In this document: positions 1 through 11,480 of the stretch, piece after piece
Layout: the number at the start of each line of letters is the position of its first letter
Numbering within the stretch: position 1 is the stretch's first letter
Source: Plantago ovata
Taxonomy: Eukaryota; Streptophyta; Magnoliopsida; Lamiales; Plantaginaceae
DNA: 64,000 nucleotides
Direction of reading: 5' to 3'
Assembly: GCA_028274465.1 (NCBI GenBank)
Contig: CM051456.1
Location: 6,015,545-6,079,544, forward strand
Position numbers and translations under genes: made by a program
Notes under the pieces: generated by a model
What the model saw: only the letters and a program-made list of their open reading frames with translations
What the model was told of the DNA's origin: nothing
Databases searched by the model: none

Positions 1-3000
1 GAAATCGCGCCGAAAGAGAATGATGGAGGGCACTGCAGGTGCATCTTGTGTTGTAAAGAACAATAATCAGAAAGAGGGAACTCAAGATAGTGGAAGGACT
101 AAAAGGGTGGTTAAAGAGAAAGACGATGAACTTCTGAAATCGGGTCTAAAGAGAATGAGGGAGGGCACATCAAGTGCATCTTGTGTTGTAATGAACAACA
201 ATCAGAAAGAGGGAACTCAAGATAATGGAAGGATTAAAAAGCTGGTTAAAGAAAAAGACGATGAAAACATGAAATCGGGTCTAAAGGGAAAGAGGGACAT
301 AGCGGAAGGTGTGTCTGGTGTCGGAAAAAACAAACATCATAAAGAGCTGGATGATGGATGGACGAAAATGGCAACGGGAGATGGGGAGGAGATTGGTTAT
401 AAGTATAACTTAGAGCTAGAAAAAGATGGTCAATTTGAAAACCAAGTCCATAGACGACAGAGAACTTCTTTAAGAGATGGGGAGGAGAAAGAGGATGAGT
501 CGAGTAATGAGAACAGAGATAGAAAAAGGGAAAGAAGAAGTACCCTTGGAATAAAGAGAGATGAACACGATAGTGCTTCGAAGTCAAACAAAAGAAGTAT
601 GCCTGACAGAAATGTAAATGATGTGCTTGTTTTATTTTCCTTGAAATTAGATATTGACATGTGTTTTTTTTTTTTTTTTTTTTCAATAAATTAATCTTCC
701 CTGCATCCTGCCCCTTTCTTGTGGATATTACAACAGCAGCAGAAGGTTGAATCTAAGTCGTGTCACCATTGCAAGCGAAATGGTAAAGGGAGAGTAGTTC
801 TTTGCACCAAGTGTGGAACTAATCGATATTGTGTACCTTGTATGACTAAATGGTACGTAACTTCTTACTCATAGCATTCGATCCTTTGGATGAGGAAGTA
901 TTGGCAGCAAGAGTAGTTTCAAGTTTAGTTAAGTTGTTAAAACAAGAATGTTCAATAGTAACACCCATGACAAATATGAAAGCCATGTGTAGGCCCTTTC
1001 TAATCTTTTTTGTACACTTCCTATTTTTGGTTCTTTTTATTTTTTATTTAAAGAAAAAAATTCTACATACTCAGGTTTCCTCAGATGCTGGAAGAAGACT
1101 TGTTAAAGATTGTCCCGTCTGTCGTAACATCTGCAATTGCAAGAAATGCTTGCCGGGGGTTGGTTTTACATACTCTTCATGCTCTTCTCTTGACATTGTT
1201 TCATTTAGCATTTCATATTGCCAGTCATCAGTAACTATTGCTGCTACCATCTTCTTGCTTTTGTTGATTATTTGTATTCATGTAATGCTTCATTGTACTG
1301 ATATATAGTATAATATATGTATTCATTGTTAATTTTTTCATGAAGAACTCGAACAGCTTGAGAATGGAACTAAGTTCTGAAGAAAAGCTGCACTATGCAA
1401 ATTACATCCTTCGAAAGCTTCTTCCCTTTCTAGAAAAGTTTCAAGCAGAACAAATGATAGAGAAGGAAATTGAATCTAAGCTACGAGGTATTTTCTTGTT
1501 GTCGTTGGTGTTTGAGAGCTCAGCGGATGTTTGTGCAAACACACAGATTGTAACATTTTGTTTTATCAGGGATACCTGTTTCTGAGATAAAGCCACAACG
1601 ATCAGAGATTGAGGCAGATGATCGAATATTATGGTGAACTTAGTGTTTTTATATATTATTGGATTTTTTGATTTTTAAATTTATGAAGAAAAAAAATCTT
1701 GATAAGGTTCTTAAGAGTTAAGATTTGTATCTTAATGAAATTATGCAGCGACTACTGTGAAGCTTCTATTGTTGATTTTCACCGAAGCTGTCCTGCATGC
1801 TCATATGACCTATGCCTCACTTGTTGCATGGAGCTCCGAGGCGGATATCTGCTTAGAGGTGAAGATGAAGTGGAAATTAGAATTCAAGTATATGCACGAT
1901 ATCAGTCTCCCTTACTAATGGTACATAAATTGATGTTCTTTTTATGAAACAGTTGAAACTACTACTACAAACAATCCTGATGAGTTAAAAGGTGGATGGA
2001 AATGCACGGAAGCCGGTGACATACCTTGTCCACCACGCTGGGCGAAGGGTTGTGGTAAAGAACTTAAATTTAAATGCCTCTTACCAGACAATTGGGTCTA
2101 TGAATTGTTACAGAAGGCAAAAAAGATTGTCAAAAGAGAAGTTGAACATTTGTCTGAAAATTGGGAGCAGAAGTGCTCGTGTTTGAAGAGTTTGTGTGCA
2201 AGTGGAAGTTACAGTGATAAATTATGCAAAGCATCAAATCGGAAAAGCTCAGTTGATAACTATTTATACCGTCCAAGAGCTAAAGATGTTGAGAAAAATA
2301 ATTTGGAGCATTTTCAACACCAGTGGTCTAAAGGAGAGCCTGTGATCGTGTGTGATGTGCTTGAGACTTCGTCAAGTTTAAGCTGGGGGCCAATGGTTAT
2401 GCATCGTGCTTGTCGCGATATATCAGGGGGAATAATTGATTCGACCGTTATAAGTTGCTTGCCATGGTCTACGGTAAGTTCACTTGTCTTCTGACATCCT
2501 TGTTGAAATAGTTTTCTATCTGTCTGATATTCAAAAGTTCTGAACTTTCAAGTCATCGAGCTTCAAGCTTTTGTATTTTTCCAAGATTACCTGCTTACAT
2601 TCTGTAATTATATTTACAAGTATGAAGGATGAATAAGTAAGTTCCTTAATGACAAACAGGTTGAAGTAAGCTTCCATCAGTTTTTCAAAGGTTACTCAGA
2701 AGGCCAATTTGAAAGTAATGGATGGCCTCAGCTTTACAAGTTAATGGATTGGCCACCATGTGATAAATTTGAGAAACTGCTACCTCGTCATGATGCTGAG
2801 TTTATCAATTGCTTACCTTTTAAAGAATACACACATCCGCACGATGGGTACTTGAACATTGCAGTGAAATTTCCGGAAAACTCTTTGAAGCCAGATTTGG
2901 GGCCAAAAGCATATATTGCTTATGGATTTGCTCAGGAATTGGGACGAGGAGATTCTGTGACAAAGTTGCACTATGATATGGCTGATGCAGTGTACATTTT

Positions 3001-4385
3001 GATGCATACTCAAGGGGTGACTCTCAATCCCGAGCAACTTTCTGTTATCGAAAAATTGCAACAGAAATATGCTCTGGGGGATGAAAATGAACTCTACGGA
3101 AATATGATGCTGAATGAAATGGTAATTCCTGGAACATGTGGAGAACAACACAAGGATGTGCACTTAAAGCAGCAAAATAACGATACTTCTGTTCCTCAAA
3201 ATCTATCTGAAAGGTTTCCAAACCCTGAAGATGGTGCTCTGTGGGATATCTTTAGGCGGCAAGATGTTCCAATACTGGAGGAGTACATAAGGAATCATTT
3301 AAAGGAGCTCAGGCATATCTACTGCAAACCGTTATCAAGTCTTGATCATCCTATCCATGACGCAACTGTTTACTTGAACATGGAGCATAAAAGGAGACTG
3401 AATATGGTTAGTTACTGCTTGGTATGGTTACTTCTTTTTATTGGGATGTGGAAAAGAACAATGTTTCATTTCATTTCATTCATCCTTTTATGTGTTTGTG
3501 TAGGAATTGAACCATGGACATTCGTTCAGAAATTAGGCGATGCTGTACATGTTCCTGCTGGCTGCCCCTATCAATTTCGAAACTTAAAGGTAGAGTAGTT
3601 AATTTGCTTGATTTATTCCATCGTAGACTTAAAGGGCATGACCTTTGTACGAACTTCTATTGTGAGCAAATCTAATTTACCTGAAATTTGCAGAATGAAA
3701 AGTCGTAACCCAAATTTTTTCTTTTTGTTTTGCTGTATATGTATCAGACTATACTAGATCACTGTGCTTGTTATTTTAATCTGAACTATTTTAGATATCT
3801 TAATAAAGATTGCCCCTTCTCTGTTTTCGTTTCTGTTTCTGGTGACATTTTCTCTCTGTTGGTGTGTTTTCTTCAGTCGTGCACAAAAATTGCTCTTGAG
3901 TTTGTCTCGCCAGAAAATGTAGGAGAGTGCATTAGGTTGACAGAGGAATACCGTCTTTTACAGAAAGGTCACCCGGCTAAGGAAGACAAATTAGCGGTAT
4001 GGCTTCATTTTACACGTACTATGTCTTTATTTTATATATTCTGGTGTGTCTATCTATATCTTGCATGCAATGATTCTAAATTGGGATCACTGCGGCATGT
4101 CGTCTCAAGGTTGACTTGCATGCCTAATTGAAACTTAGAATATTTTCTCATAACACATATGAGACCATGATTTACTTCAGTGCAAATGAAGAAGTCACTG
4201 TAAGTTATGCCGATTAACATTTCTGTTCACAGGTGAAACAAATGATTCTTTATGCAATAGACCGAGCCATTAAGGATATAGAGGAATATCAGGGCTCATC
4301 CAGTGCTGGTAAGCATTTTAACTTAAGTATCTACTATCTAGTCATGATTTTAACTTCAGTATCTAGTCATCAGGCAGCATTTTAA
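1..4385 (+). CDS. JmjC histone lysine demethylase, KDM3/JMJ25 (IBM1) type, 5'-partial and probably decaying
   Basis: Nuclear JmjC protein of the plant KDM3 group, which removes H3K9 methyl marks. The frame is open to the window edge, so the start lies upstream. Exons read by eye: 1-613, 740-856, 1075-1158, 1346-1487, 1570-1633, 1749-1858, 1953-2473, 2660-3410 (or 3406), 3504-3589, 3877-3996, 4233-4385. Domains in order: Lys/Glu-rich N-terminus; RING-like Cys-rich zinc modules ([42 protein letters not shown]); then the JmjC domain with the HxD pair in [11 protein letters not shown] (about 2962-2994) and the tail [15 protein letters not shown]. Oddities: the distal Fe-ligand His of the usual GCPHQ is Tyr (GCPYQ, about 3560-3574); one base is missing in the zinc-finger exon unless a second splice donor is used; the exon 8/9 junction is out of phase with its best donor. 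Family assignment is secure; activity is doubtful. Confidence 0.85.
20..289 (+). repeat. 45-codon in-frame tandem duplication in the JmjC gene N-terminus
   Basis: Two 135-base units, 20-154 and 155-289, encode near-identical segments. Both contain an EGT..ASCVV core, [10 protein letters not shown], a VKEKDDE block and KSGLK. The unit is a multiple of three, so the reading frame is kept. It sits in the basic, low-complexity region ahead of the zinc fingers. Confidence 0.9.
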
Positions 4386-4428
4386 CTTCAGTATCTAGTA
4401 ACTTAACTTCAGTATCTAGTCATGATTT
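4317..4428 (+). repeat. Minisatellite over the JmjC gene C-terminus and 3' flank
   Basis: Four imperfect units of about 20-30 bases share TTAACTTCAGTATCTAGT. If the last exon reads through the donor-like GT at 4309, the final codons up to the TAA at 4383-4385 come from these repeats. Confidence 0.75.
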
Positions 4429-5090
4429 CTCTTATCTCTGCCGAGAGCCTGAGTGTACATTCTCAGGCGCTCATATGCTTAGTACTACTTACTAGTATCC
4501 TGGAGATTACAAATTGTATTTCGTAATTGTTCTTGCCCTTAAGTCCAAATTTCTTGTTGTTTCTTGGTTCTGGTGTGACCATTTGTTCATTTCTTGATAT
4601 TTATGCTCAATATTCATGTAGATATAATTAGGAGTCATAGATAGACGGCTGCAATGCTCTTGGCTACCTTTGGCTACTTGGTATGCTCCAGAATCGTGAT
4701 GTTTTGAGAATTTTGTGCTCAAGTGGAACTCATGCTCTCTTCCTCCTGAGGAGCTGGATGCCTAACCATTGCTGCCTCTTCTCCACATGAATTTTCTGTC
4801 TATCTGCAAGGGCTTTGTACTGAATCGGTATATAGCTCTTTACCTTCAAGTATGCAGTAATCTTTTGTATATGTATGGTGTGACCGGATTTATCCCCGGT
4901 TTGGAAACATATATAATGTGCAGTGTAGCATTATATTCTTATAAAAACCTGGTTTTTTTTTTTCTTCTAATCACTAGTAAAATCACATTTAATGTCAGTA
5001 AAAACTTGGTTTTGTATTGTAAATTTGTACTAATACTTACTGAATTACTGGCCCCATGCATTTTTATGGATACACTTTGATTTATGAAGG
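4386..5090 (+). other. 3' flank of the JmjC gene, no further gene seen
   Basis: AT-rich sequence with short open frames only and no codon-like pattern or recognisable domain. It probably holds the 3' UTR. The exact polyadenylation site is not evident. Confidence 0.4.
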
Positions 5091-5322
5091 TGTTTCCATA
5101 GTTTTAGCCCTATGCATGTGATGCTCTACCAAAAGAACCAAGCAAGACAGCAAGAGAAACAGAATGAGAGAAATTCTACCCAGAAAAGAAAGAACTGAAA
5201 AGCGTGTTTCCACTATTAAGTTTTCTTGTATAAAGAGTCGTGGGACTCTTCCCCTATTTGTACCTCTCGCTCCTTGTATTGTACGTAGCGGTTTGAATCT
5301 ATTAGTATTATGCATGGTAACA
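5091..5322 (+). mobile_element. Possible solo LTR (copia-like), degenerate
   Basis: The segment begins TGTT and ends AACA. It has a TATAAA at about 5230 followed by a U5-like stretch (GTATTGTA..), as expected for a short LTR. Flanking 5-mers (GAAGG and GAATT) do not match, and no internal retrotransposon sequence is present. This rests on end motifs only. Confidence 0.25.
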
Positions 5323-8090
5323 GAATTATCCTAGATTGCAAGTAGATTGAAATGAAAAATCATTCCGTTCAGCTTAAGACAATTCAAAATTAATTAAATT
5401 TAGGTCATAAATATTAATTTTAGTCCAATTCATATGTTCGAATTTATTTAGTTGTTTTTACACTTATAAACAAGTTAATTCAATTCATATCCATTTAATT
5501 TAGACCAGTTTATCGGTTCACATTTTTTTCAATAAAAAATTACATAACCTTATTATTTATTTAAATGAAATTGTAATAATAATAATAAATATTTTGTCTT
5601 ACTCTAGTCTAGTCTTTTAATATTTTCCGCCAATCCTTGTCAAATAATACTCCAAATATAGAGGTTCACTAGTGTAGTCCAATAAGTGATATTTTCCGCC
5701 AATTATATCCAGCGGGGCACCACCATTTTGGATATTGTAGACCACAGCCAACATAGAAAACATTTAAAACTCACATGCTTCCAAATATAGCCAAAAAGCC
5801 AATAGCAACCCAAATTATACACATCCCCTAAAAAACTCTAACTAACATAAGGTCAAAATAAAGTCTTACCAGTATATAACCACTGGGCAATGTCTTGAAA
5901 CCTGAATATTACTGCAAAAAGTAAAAAAGCTACTCTGCTGAATTGATTATTCAGATTTATTTAATAATATTACTATTAACAAAAGAGTGAGGGTAAAAGT
6001 AAGGACCTGATGGGGTGAAAGTGAATTTGAAAGCCCCGAGGTGCAAAAATGGGGAGGAAAGGAAAGGGATAGTGTCAAGTGAGTGAGTGAGTGGTACAGT
6101 ACAAATCTTGAAATCTATTAGGGGCCCGCCACCCAAAACCCAACAATGGTCCGAACCACAGCAGATCCGAGAAATGCGTTGATCCGTCTGTCGTTAGTTG
6201 GTTTGGTTTGGTTACCTTACTTTACGTCTTTACCTTACCACCACCACTCTCGGCGGTTTCCCTTGCACGCGTTACGTACCACCATTCCACACCACTTATT
6301 ATTACTTACCACTCTCACAGTCTCACTTTTTTGTAAATTGTCCACTATAGAATTTTTAGTTTTCCTTTGGGACCAACGTACTAGTGGTTGGTTTTGATAC
6401 CATTATCTAGTGATTCCATCTATCGTATGGATTGTTAAAATTGTATTTCATGGGTAAAGTGATATGTAGTAGAACAAAAGAAAAATAAGTGTGTGTAGTG
6501 GGTAGAGTGATCAGTAGTAGATCAAAGATAGGAGTGTGTAGTGGCCAGGGTGATCAGTATTCAGTATGTGATTGGGATTTCAAATACTCATTTCAGTTAC
6601 GAAATTTTGAATGTCCCACCCGTCCTTACCTCGTTTATATTATGTCAATGGGTTGGAATTTAAAATTATGTATTTAAATTACTATATTTTTAGTTATTCG
6701 TATAGTCAATCATTTTTATGCATGATCATTTATGAAAGTCATTGTAAAAAGACCGAGTGGTGTAGAAACTATATTCAAAATTTTATTTTACTCAAGTGAA
6801 AGAACCTACTATATGCCTTCTTTGAATTGGTCATTTCTAAACATTCTCATCGCACGTATGTCAAACAACTTTCATCTCGGGTGGCATCGTGAAATTTGGA
6901 CGGTTCGTTCAGAGGTTCATTTCTAAATTAAAGCGTAGATTTCCGTGATGTATTTTACTTGTTCATTCATGTTTCCTTGCAATTTAGTAAAGAAGATAAA
7001 CAAGGTAAGAACAATTCACTGTAGTTTTGGAATGGAAGATTCAAATTGGATTATAATTTGTAAAAAATATTTATATCTTAATCACCACACTTTTAGCTCG
7101 TCCAAGGCTTGGTACAAGTGATAGTAATACTCTCTTTGAACTTGTACTGTGAAACATAACTAATCAAATATGAACCATAATAGTTAACTGATATGAACTG
7201 AACGAAATAAATTGATTTGAATTGAATTGGAATTAATGATATTTTAGACAAAGAGAACATAGTATAAGAGTTCACTTGATTATAAAATCAAATCCCACGG
7301 AAGTTAAATTTGTGATTATGTCATCCTACACTAAAGAAACTTTTGCACGAGTCTAATAAGAGTATGATCATCTTAATTATAGATTCATATTGTACGGGAG
7401 TTGAATTTAATTTGTAATTATGTCATTTCAAAATGAATGCTATTTCGAGTGATGATAGTATACAAACTTGAAGCGTAGAGATTGCATGAAATAGTTCAAA
7501 TCTCAATGATGATTACATAATTACCCCACAAGAACTATGACCCCTTCCCTAGTTCCCTTTCAATATAATTGTTCTAAAATTCCTTGGAGGATAATTCCTA
7601 ATTCCTCCACATCCCACTGCAGCGCCATACATGAGACCGACCAACCAACCATTACAATAATCAAGCCACGAATTAATAACTCTCCTATAGTATATACTAG
7701 TACAGTCCAACTCTTGTCCTTAACAAGATTTGGGTTGGAAAAAAACCTTGGAGCGTCCCACCACGCTCCAAAAAAACCCCCCAAAAAGTCACCCATGTAG
7801 GGACTCTAAACTCATAATTCACAGCTCATACATAACTTGGCATCTTTAACATACAAACACAATGTACTGTGCACTAATCTACACACCACACCATGCTTAG
7901 GGGCTCCTCCAGTATCAGCAGCAGCAGCAGTATCCACCCCCACTGTCCTGTCACCTCCACCCCTCACTGTCCTGTCACTTCCACCCCCACCATTTTCTGA
8001 CTTCTCACTGCTCCCACCCCCACCTCCTCTTGTCCTTTTCCCCATTTTTACCCTAGACCATCTCAAAAATCCCCTTACCCCCCTACCCCC
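5323..8090. other. Intergenic region and AS1 upstream sequence
   Basis: No convincing gene. The first part is AT-rich. A short GTGAGTGAGTGAGTGG repeat lies at about 6078. From about 7900 to 8090 the plus strand becomes strongly pyrimidine-rich (CCACCCCCACC-type runs), typical of a plant core promoter or 5' leader. Short open frames here are composition artefacts. Confidence 0.5.
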
Positions 8091-8099
8091 TATATATAC
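8091..8099 (+). promoter_or_regulatory. TATA box of the AS1 gene
   Basis: TATATATAC lies about 130 bases upstream of the AS1 ATG, within a C/T-rich stretch, leaving room for a 5' leader of roughly 100 bases. It is the best TATA match immediately before the gene. Confidence 0.6.
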
Positions 8100-8229
8100 C
8101 CCTTGTCTCTTCTTCCCTCCTCTCCCCCATCTCACAGTATAATAACAGTAACCCCATTCATTTATTGTTTACACTCTTTTACAGTTTACTCCAATATCAA
8201 CACAATATCCTCTCTACAATGAGAGTAAC

Positions 8230-9345
8230 ATGAAGGAGAGGCAGAGATGGCAACCTGAAGAAGACGCACTACTACGCGCCTACGTGAAGCAATACGGCCC
8301 CAAAGAATGGAACCTCATCTCGCACCGTATGGGCACCACACTTGACAGAGATCCAAAGTCCTGTTTAGAGCGTTGGAAGAATTATCTCAAGCCAGGTATC
8401 AAAAAAGGCTCACTCACTCCAGAGGAGCAAACTCTAGTCATCTCCTTGCAGGCCAAGTACGGTAACAAGTGGAAGAAAATCGCAGCTGAAGTGCCCGGTC
8501 GAACCGCCAAACGGTTAGGTAAGTGGTGGGAGGTTTTTAAGGAGAAGCAGCAGAAGCAGATCCAGAAATCTCAGAAAATTCACCATCACCACCACCAGGA
8601 CTCATCCTCCTCCGCCGCTGTGGCCTCGCCGGAGACGGCGGCGCAAGGGAAGTACGACCATATCTTAGAGACTTTCGCCGAGAAGTACGTCCAGCCAGTG
8701 GTCCAACCGGTTTTCGCTCCAGTCATGATTAGTGAACCGGACCAGCACAGTATTCCGGTCGTGGTGCCAAATCCGGCGGCGACGATTCCGCCGTGGATGA
8801 TTAACATGAATGCGACGCCGACGACGTCGATAACCTCTTCGTCGTCGCCGAGTCCTTTGCCGTCTGTGAGTTTGACGCTCTCGCCTTCCGAACCGGCGCC
8901 GGCGGCTCCGGAATTGAATCCGGTTCAGAATTTGGGGATTTTGATCCAGCAGCATTGTAAGGAGGTGGAGGAAGCGAAGGAGAATTGGATGAGGCAGAAG
9001 AAGGAGGCGACGTGGAGGTTGAAGAGGCTAGAGCAGCAGCTGGAGTCGGAGAAGGCGAGGCGGAGGAAGGAGAAGATGGAGGAGATTGAGACGAAGATAA
9101 GGGCGTTGAAGGAGGAGGAGGCGGCGTATTTGAGTAGAATGGAAGGGGAGTATAGAGAGCAGCTGAATGCGTTGCAGAGAGATGCGGAGGCGAAGGAAAT
9201 GAAGCTGATGGAGGTGTGGAGTGGGAAGCATGGGAAGATGATGAATGTGGTGCAGCAGCAGCAGATGCAGATGCAGAATTGCCATGGGAATGGGTTTGTT
9301 CATCATCATCATCATACTCATACTGGAGCTCCTCGGGGTTTGTGA
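8230..9345 (+). CDS. AS1: ASYMMETRIC LEAVES1 / PHANTASTICA / ROUGH SHEATH2 R2R3-MYB repressor
   Basis: Single-exon gene of 371 aa (Arabidopsis AS1 is about 367). AS1 partners AS2 to repress class-I KNOX genes and set leaf dorsoventral polarity; it acts in the nucleus. Two MYB repeats fill residues 1-105 with the family signature: [25 protein letters not shown], then [12 protein letters not shown] and [15 protein letters not shown]. Residues about 235-350 form a charged coiled coil (from [19 protein letters not shown] to the end of the [14 protein letters not shown] region), the conserved C-terminal oligomerisation and AS2-binding part. Two His runs (about 117-121 and near the C-terminus) and a Ser/Pro-rich linker are low-complexity. 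The start is the first ATG after the TATA box and opens directly into MKERQRW, the family N-terminus. The gene looks intact. Confidence 0.97.
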   Translation: MKERQRWQPEEDALLRAYVKQYGPKEWNLISHRMGTTLDRDPKSCLERWKNYLKPGIKKGSLTPEEQTLVISLQAKYGNKWKKIAAEVPGRTAKRLGKWWEVFKEKQQKQIQKSQKIHHHHHQDSSSSAAVASPETAAQGKYDHILETFAEKYVQPVVQPVFAPVMISEPDQHSIPVVVPNPAATIPPWMINMNATPTTSITSSSSPSPLPSVSLTLSPSEPAPAAPELNPVQNLGILIQQHCKEVEEAKENWMRQKKEATWRLKRLEQQLESEKARRRKEKMEEIETKIRALKEEEAAYLSRMEGEYREQLNALQRDAEAKEMKLMEVWSGKHGKMMNVVQQQQMQMQNCHGNGFVHHHHHTHTGAPRGL

Positions 9346-9849
9346 ATTGTGGATTTTGATTTGATGGATTGTGATAGTTCTGAGTGAAAAAATGATGATA
9401 ATGTACCTATTCTGTTCTGTGATTGGAAATTTGATTTTGTTGGAGATGTTTTGGTTCATAATGGGATGTGATGTTTTATGCTAAATGTGGATATATCAAA
9501 TTATTTATTACTTTGTGAGGGTTTTTGGGTTTGTTTTCAAATCTTGGAATAGATTAAACCGCTATCATATGATATAAGGAACTTTAGTACTTCATAAGTC
9601 AAAATGCTATTTTATCTAAACCGCATATGATATGATATGGTATACTTAGAAAACACAGGTTGAGAGTTGGCAAGAAACATAAATACTCATAATGATGATA
9701 AAATATGTCAAATCTAAGAACAACGATCCTAGGCGAACTGAGAGGACTGATCCAACTTTTATATGTATTGACACTTGGTCCGACCGACCTTCATCTTAGA
9801 GCTACAACTTACGATACATAGTATTAAACTAACCTACGATACATACATA
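9346..9849. other. AS1 3' flank with short direct repeats
   Basis: AT-rich with no gene. Near the end the phrase ACGATACATAGTATTAA occurs in two versions (about 9810-9857). The second version provides the target site of the adjacent hAT element. Confidence 0.5.
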
Positions 9850-9857
9850 GTATTAAG

Positions 9858-10370
9858 CTATGTTTAAGATCTCGCCGGGTCAAACCGGGTTGATCCGGGT
9901 TAACCGGATTTCGGTGTCCTTCGCAGGACGAAAACACAAAAACTCGGGAAAATCTCAGAAACCGGGATTTTTCCGAGTTTTTGACCGGTTAAACCTGGTC
10001 AACCCGGGTTTTTTAATTTAAAAAAAAAAAAAAAAACTTATTTGAACCTTAGACTTGTTTATTTAGATCATTGTAATGTTTGAAGTTTGAACCTGTTTGT
10101 TTGGTTTGAATCATTGTAATGTTCTAATGATGTACTACTATGAGTTTGTGACTTTATTTCGGTTTCTATAAATTTATATGACATTTATGTTTAAATTTTC
10201 AATGTCATTTGTTGATAAATAATTAAATATGTATAGTATTTATTATATATAATTTTACATATTTTTTATATGTTCCGAGACAACTCCGAGACAAATGTCC
10301 GAGATGACCCGGGTCGACCCTTCTCAGGAGGCCGTCCGAGATGGCCTCCGAGACGAGATCTTAAACATAG
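9858..10370. mobile_element. Non-autonomous hAT-type MITE, 513 bp, complete ends
   Basis: Perfect 17-bp terminal inverted repeats: CTATGTTTAAGATCTCG at 9858-9874 and its exact reverse complement at 10354-10370. The element is bounded by an 8-bp target duplication GTATTAAG at 9850-9857 and 10371-10378. Eight-base duplications are the hAT hallmark. Subterminal regions carry repeated CCGGGTT (left) and CCGAGA (right) motifs, as hAT ends often do. The interior is AT-rich with no transposase frame. Confidence 0.9.
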
Positions 10371-10380
10371 GTATTAAGTA

Positions 10381-10639
10381 CTTCTTCGGAAACTTAGGTT
10401 GACACTTTATTTTTGTTGATTTTTTGATATGCGGTTTGATCTCAAATAAATAATATTCAACTCGTTAAGAAAAAAATAATTTTAAAAATTATATTATAAA
10501 AGTATACTTCTTATATGGTACTATAATATAACTTTTAAAATTATTTTTTTCTTAATCAATTATGATTAATTTGAGGTCAAATCGGACATAAAAAAGTCAA
10601 CAAAAACAAAGTTTCAACCTATTAAGTTTCCGGAGGAAG
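10381..10639. mobile_element. Stowaway-like (Tc1/mariner) MITE, copy 1, 259 bp
   Basis: Flanked by TA at 10379-10380 and 10640-10641. The ends are imperfect inverted repeats (CTTCTTCGGAAACTTAGGTT and AACCTATTAAGTTTCCGGAG..). Inside, a shared block (GAGGTCAAATCGGACATAAA) recurs in the copies at 52121 and 62531. The left TA abuts the target duplication of the hAT element. Confidence 0.8.
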
Positions 10640-10641
10640 TA

Positions 10642-11480
10642 GCATTAATAGTCATCAAAGTTGGTCCGAGTTGTGTGAGCTATTCGGTCCAACCTTAATC
10701 TCCAAGCTACACTACATATAAAGTAGCATTAACACTTAGATGGTTCGAGGCACTCGGTTCGAGCTATGCGGTCTGACTTTCATCTTCAAGCTACACTACA
10801 TATGAAGTAATAGTCCGTAAGGTTCGAGGCACTTGGTCCGAGCCATGTGTTCGACCTATGATGTCCAACCTTTTCGGCTAATGACTACAAATTAAAGAGC
10901 ACGACACAATTAAAGGGTAAGAGGACAAAACTATAAGATTAATGACCTATGTGCCTGACCTAGAGACTTGATCAACATGATTGAGTTGGAACAAAACAAC
11001 TTCGCTCCTTGTTCATGTTTTGACCTATAGGAGCCATTTGACTGCAATTCAAGACTCATATACTTGATTGAAATTCGGCCAAGGACATTAAGGGCCTACG
11101 AGCTCAAGTGTGATCAAACACGGAGGAATTTGGGGCTTACACTTGACACTCATTCAAGATAGCATGATGAGCAAGCACTTTCTATAAATAGTATCGCACA
11201 ACTTAAGGTAAAGATCACGTGTCTCATTCTCCACTCGTATATTTGGGAGGTACAATTCCCAACAAGTAAAGTCGACCACCTAGCTGTTTAGCCAGCGTGT
11301 CTAGTAGTATTAACCCCCCTCCTCTTAGCTGGTTCCTAGCTACAAGACTAGCTAAGGACCATGAAGATTCTAAGGAAGTCCTTGCTCTCAAAACTTAGAG
11401 GAAATTGAGGACCTCTTTTTACGCACTACAAACTCGTCCCTTGAACGTGTAAAGTCCTCCTACACACACTTACACGAATG
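10642..11480. repeat. Degenerate repeats, possibly an LTR-retrotransposon remnant
   Basis: Three imperfect tandem copies of an approximately 80-base unit around GGTTCGAGGCACT..GGTCCGAG and CAAGCTACACTACATAT (about 10650-10860). A similar phrase lies left of the hAT element near 9770-9830, so the MITEs inserted into this older repeat. TATAAATAG at about 11184 sits in an LTR-like context, but no terminal repeats, primer site or polyprotein were found. Confidence 0.35.

Noticed and set aside
246-686. Minus-strand open frames opposite the JmjC gene N-terminus
   Set aside because: They are the complement of a Lys/Glu-rich coding region and a T-run, with no family likeness.
2813-3163. Minus-strand frame opposite the JmjC domain
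   Set aside because: Shadow of a clearly coding plus-strand exon.
4769-5315. Hydrophobic short frames downstream of the JmjC gene
   Set aside because: Low-complexity AT-rich translation; the minus-strand one overlaps the LTR-like segment instead.
7560-8142. Open frames on both strands upstream of AS1 (Pro-rich or Gly/Arg-rich)
   Set aside because: Caused by the C/T-rich promoter; no conserved content and no independent start context.
8586-9459. Minus-strand frames across AS1, including Arg-rich and His/Leu-rich ones
   Set aside because: Complement of the GC-rich AS1 coding region.
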